Origin: Yoonia sp. F2084L
GTDB taxonomy: Bacteria > Pseudomonadota > Alphaproteobacteria > Rhodobacterales > Rhodobacteraceae
NCBI RefSeq assembly: GCF_023015625.1
Contig: NZ_JALKAH010000003.1
Span: 248,001 to 312,000 of the forward strand
DNA length: 64,000 nucleotides
Direction of reading: 5' to 3'
Under the pieces are notes generated by a model that did no database searches, had not been told where the DNA came from, and was given only the letters and a program-made list of their open reading frames with translations. Positions 63,756-64,000 of the stretch are shown here, one piece after another (the stretch's first letter is position 1; the number at the start of each line of letters is the position of its first letter). Both the position numbers and the translations under genes were made by a program.

Positions 63756-64000
63756 ATGACCAACGACACCGAAGACCTGCAAGACACATACCCCGGTGCG
63801 GGCACGTTCAAGTTCGGCGATAGCGCCCAACTCTGCCAGCATCTCATCGCCCTTGTCCGCCAAGGCAAGAAAACCGCGACCTGTGGCGCACTTTCCGACT
63901 TCGAAGGCGAGCCTGAGGCGATGCCCGTTGTCGGCCGCTGCGATATCGCGGCGAACTGGGATGGCACGCCTGCGCTGGTTATCCGCACCACCAAGGTCGC
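63756..64000 (+). CDS. ASCH-domain protein, N-terminal part (runs off the window)
   Basis: The first 81 codons of a gene that continues past position 64000. MTNDTEDLQDTYPGAGTFKF leads into LIALVRQGKKTATCGALSDFEGE and GRCDIAANWDGTPALVIRTT, which is the ASCH fold with the Gly-Lys-Lys-Thr-Ala loop. The fold binds RNA or modified nucleosides; some members hydrolyse N4-acetylcytidine. The ATG follows a weak site (GGCCCGCC). No stop is in view. Confidence 0.8.
   Translation, partial: MTNDTEDLQDTYPGAGTFKFGDSAQLCQHLIALVRQGKKTATCGALSDFEGEPEAMPVVGRCDIAANWDGTPALVIRTTKV

Noticed and set aside
63515..63994. 159-codon minus-strand ORF across the long inverted repeat
   Set aside because: It reads antisense through the repeat arms and the ASCH gene, whose plus-strand domain is well supported.

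Overview
The window is one continuous chromosomal stretch of an alphaproteobacterium, most likely a marine member of the Rhodobacterales (Roseobacter group, Loktanella/Yoonia/Octadecabacter-like). This is inferred from the protein set (PHB genes phaAB, TRAP-type binding protein, GcvA-type LysR regulator, YdcH and DUF1244 small proteins, GlnK-AmtB pair, dgcN-dgcA-dat cluster) and from short GC-rich intergenic palindromes of a kind common in that group. The genus is a guess. I saw no rRNA, tRNA, CRISPR array, prophage or intact insertion sequence. Genes are dense on both strands, in short operons joined by ATGA or GTGA overlaps.

Layout. 1-5 kb: uvrC, pgsA, moaD-moaE, tag and a degenerate EAL-domain protein. 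5-9.8 kb: phaA-phaB, a 36-residue small ORF, a LysR regulator, a YdcH protein, a TrmN6-like methyltransferase and a DUF2007 protein. 9.8-14.8 kb: polyprenyl diphosphate synthase, a PAP2-type membrane enzyme, an orphan TRAP binding protein, map and sfsA. 14.8-17.7 kb: a coupled row of MoaB/CinA-like protein, GNAT, AhpD-like protein and OmpA-like protein, then a diguanylate cyclase read towards it. 18.6-23.7 kb: LysR regulator, fadH, and a fatty-acid desaturase coupled to a TIM-barrel protein. 23.8-27.4 kb: the most accessory-looking part, with an A+T-rich divergent regulator/VOC pair, a fasciclin lipoprotein and three proteins of unknown function. 27.4-35.7 kb: ilvD, a CPBP protease, accD-folC with a secreted protein, and a TPR protein overlapping ispE. 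35.8-45.7 kb: small minus-strand operons (HAD phosphatase-rsmD-FAD reductase; type I secretion ABC-HlyD-RidA-GDPD-DUF482-pterin dehydratase-MscS) around a plus-strand peroxiredoxin. 45.8-52 kb: two exported proteins, a LysE exporter, a class A PBP and glnK-amtB. 52.2-55.1 kb: D-glutamate use (dgcN-dgcA-dat). 55.2-58.2 kb: minus-strand small genes. 58.3-64 kb: pyk, rpmI-rplT, a YrbL-like protein, pheS, an A+T-rich gene where pheT would be expected, and the start of an ASCH-domain gene cut by the window end.

Functionally this is mostly housekeeping: DNA repair, lipid and cofactor synthesis, translation, nitrogen sensing and envelope maintenance. The best candidates for less-described biology are the D-glutamate operon, the unclassified gene after pheS, the A+T-rich tandem-HTH/VOC pair, the small ORF after phaB, the degenerate EAL protein and a set of perfect intergenic palindromes. 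I found no clear wholly new multi-gene system. All family calls come from reading motifs in the translated sequence; no searches were run.
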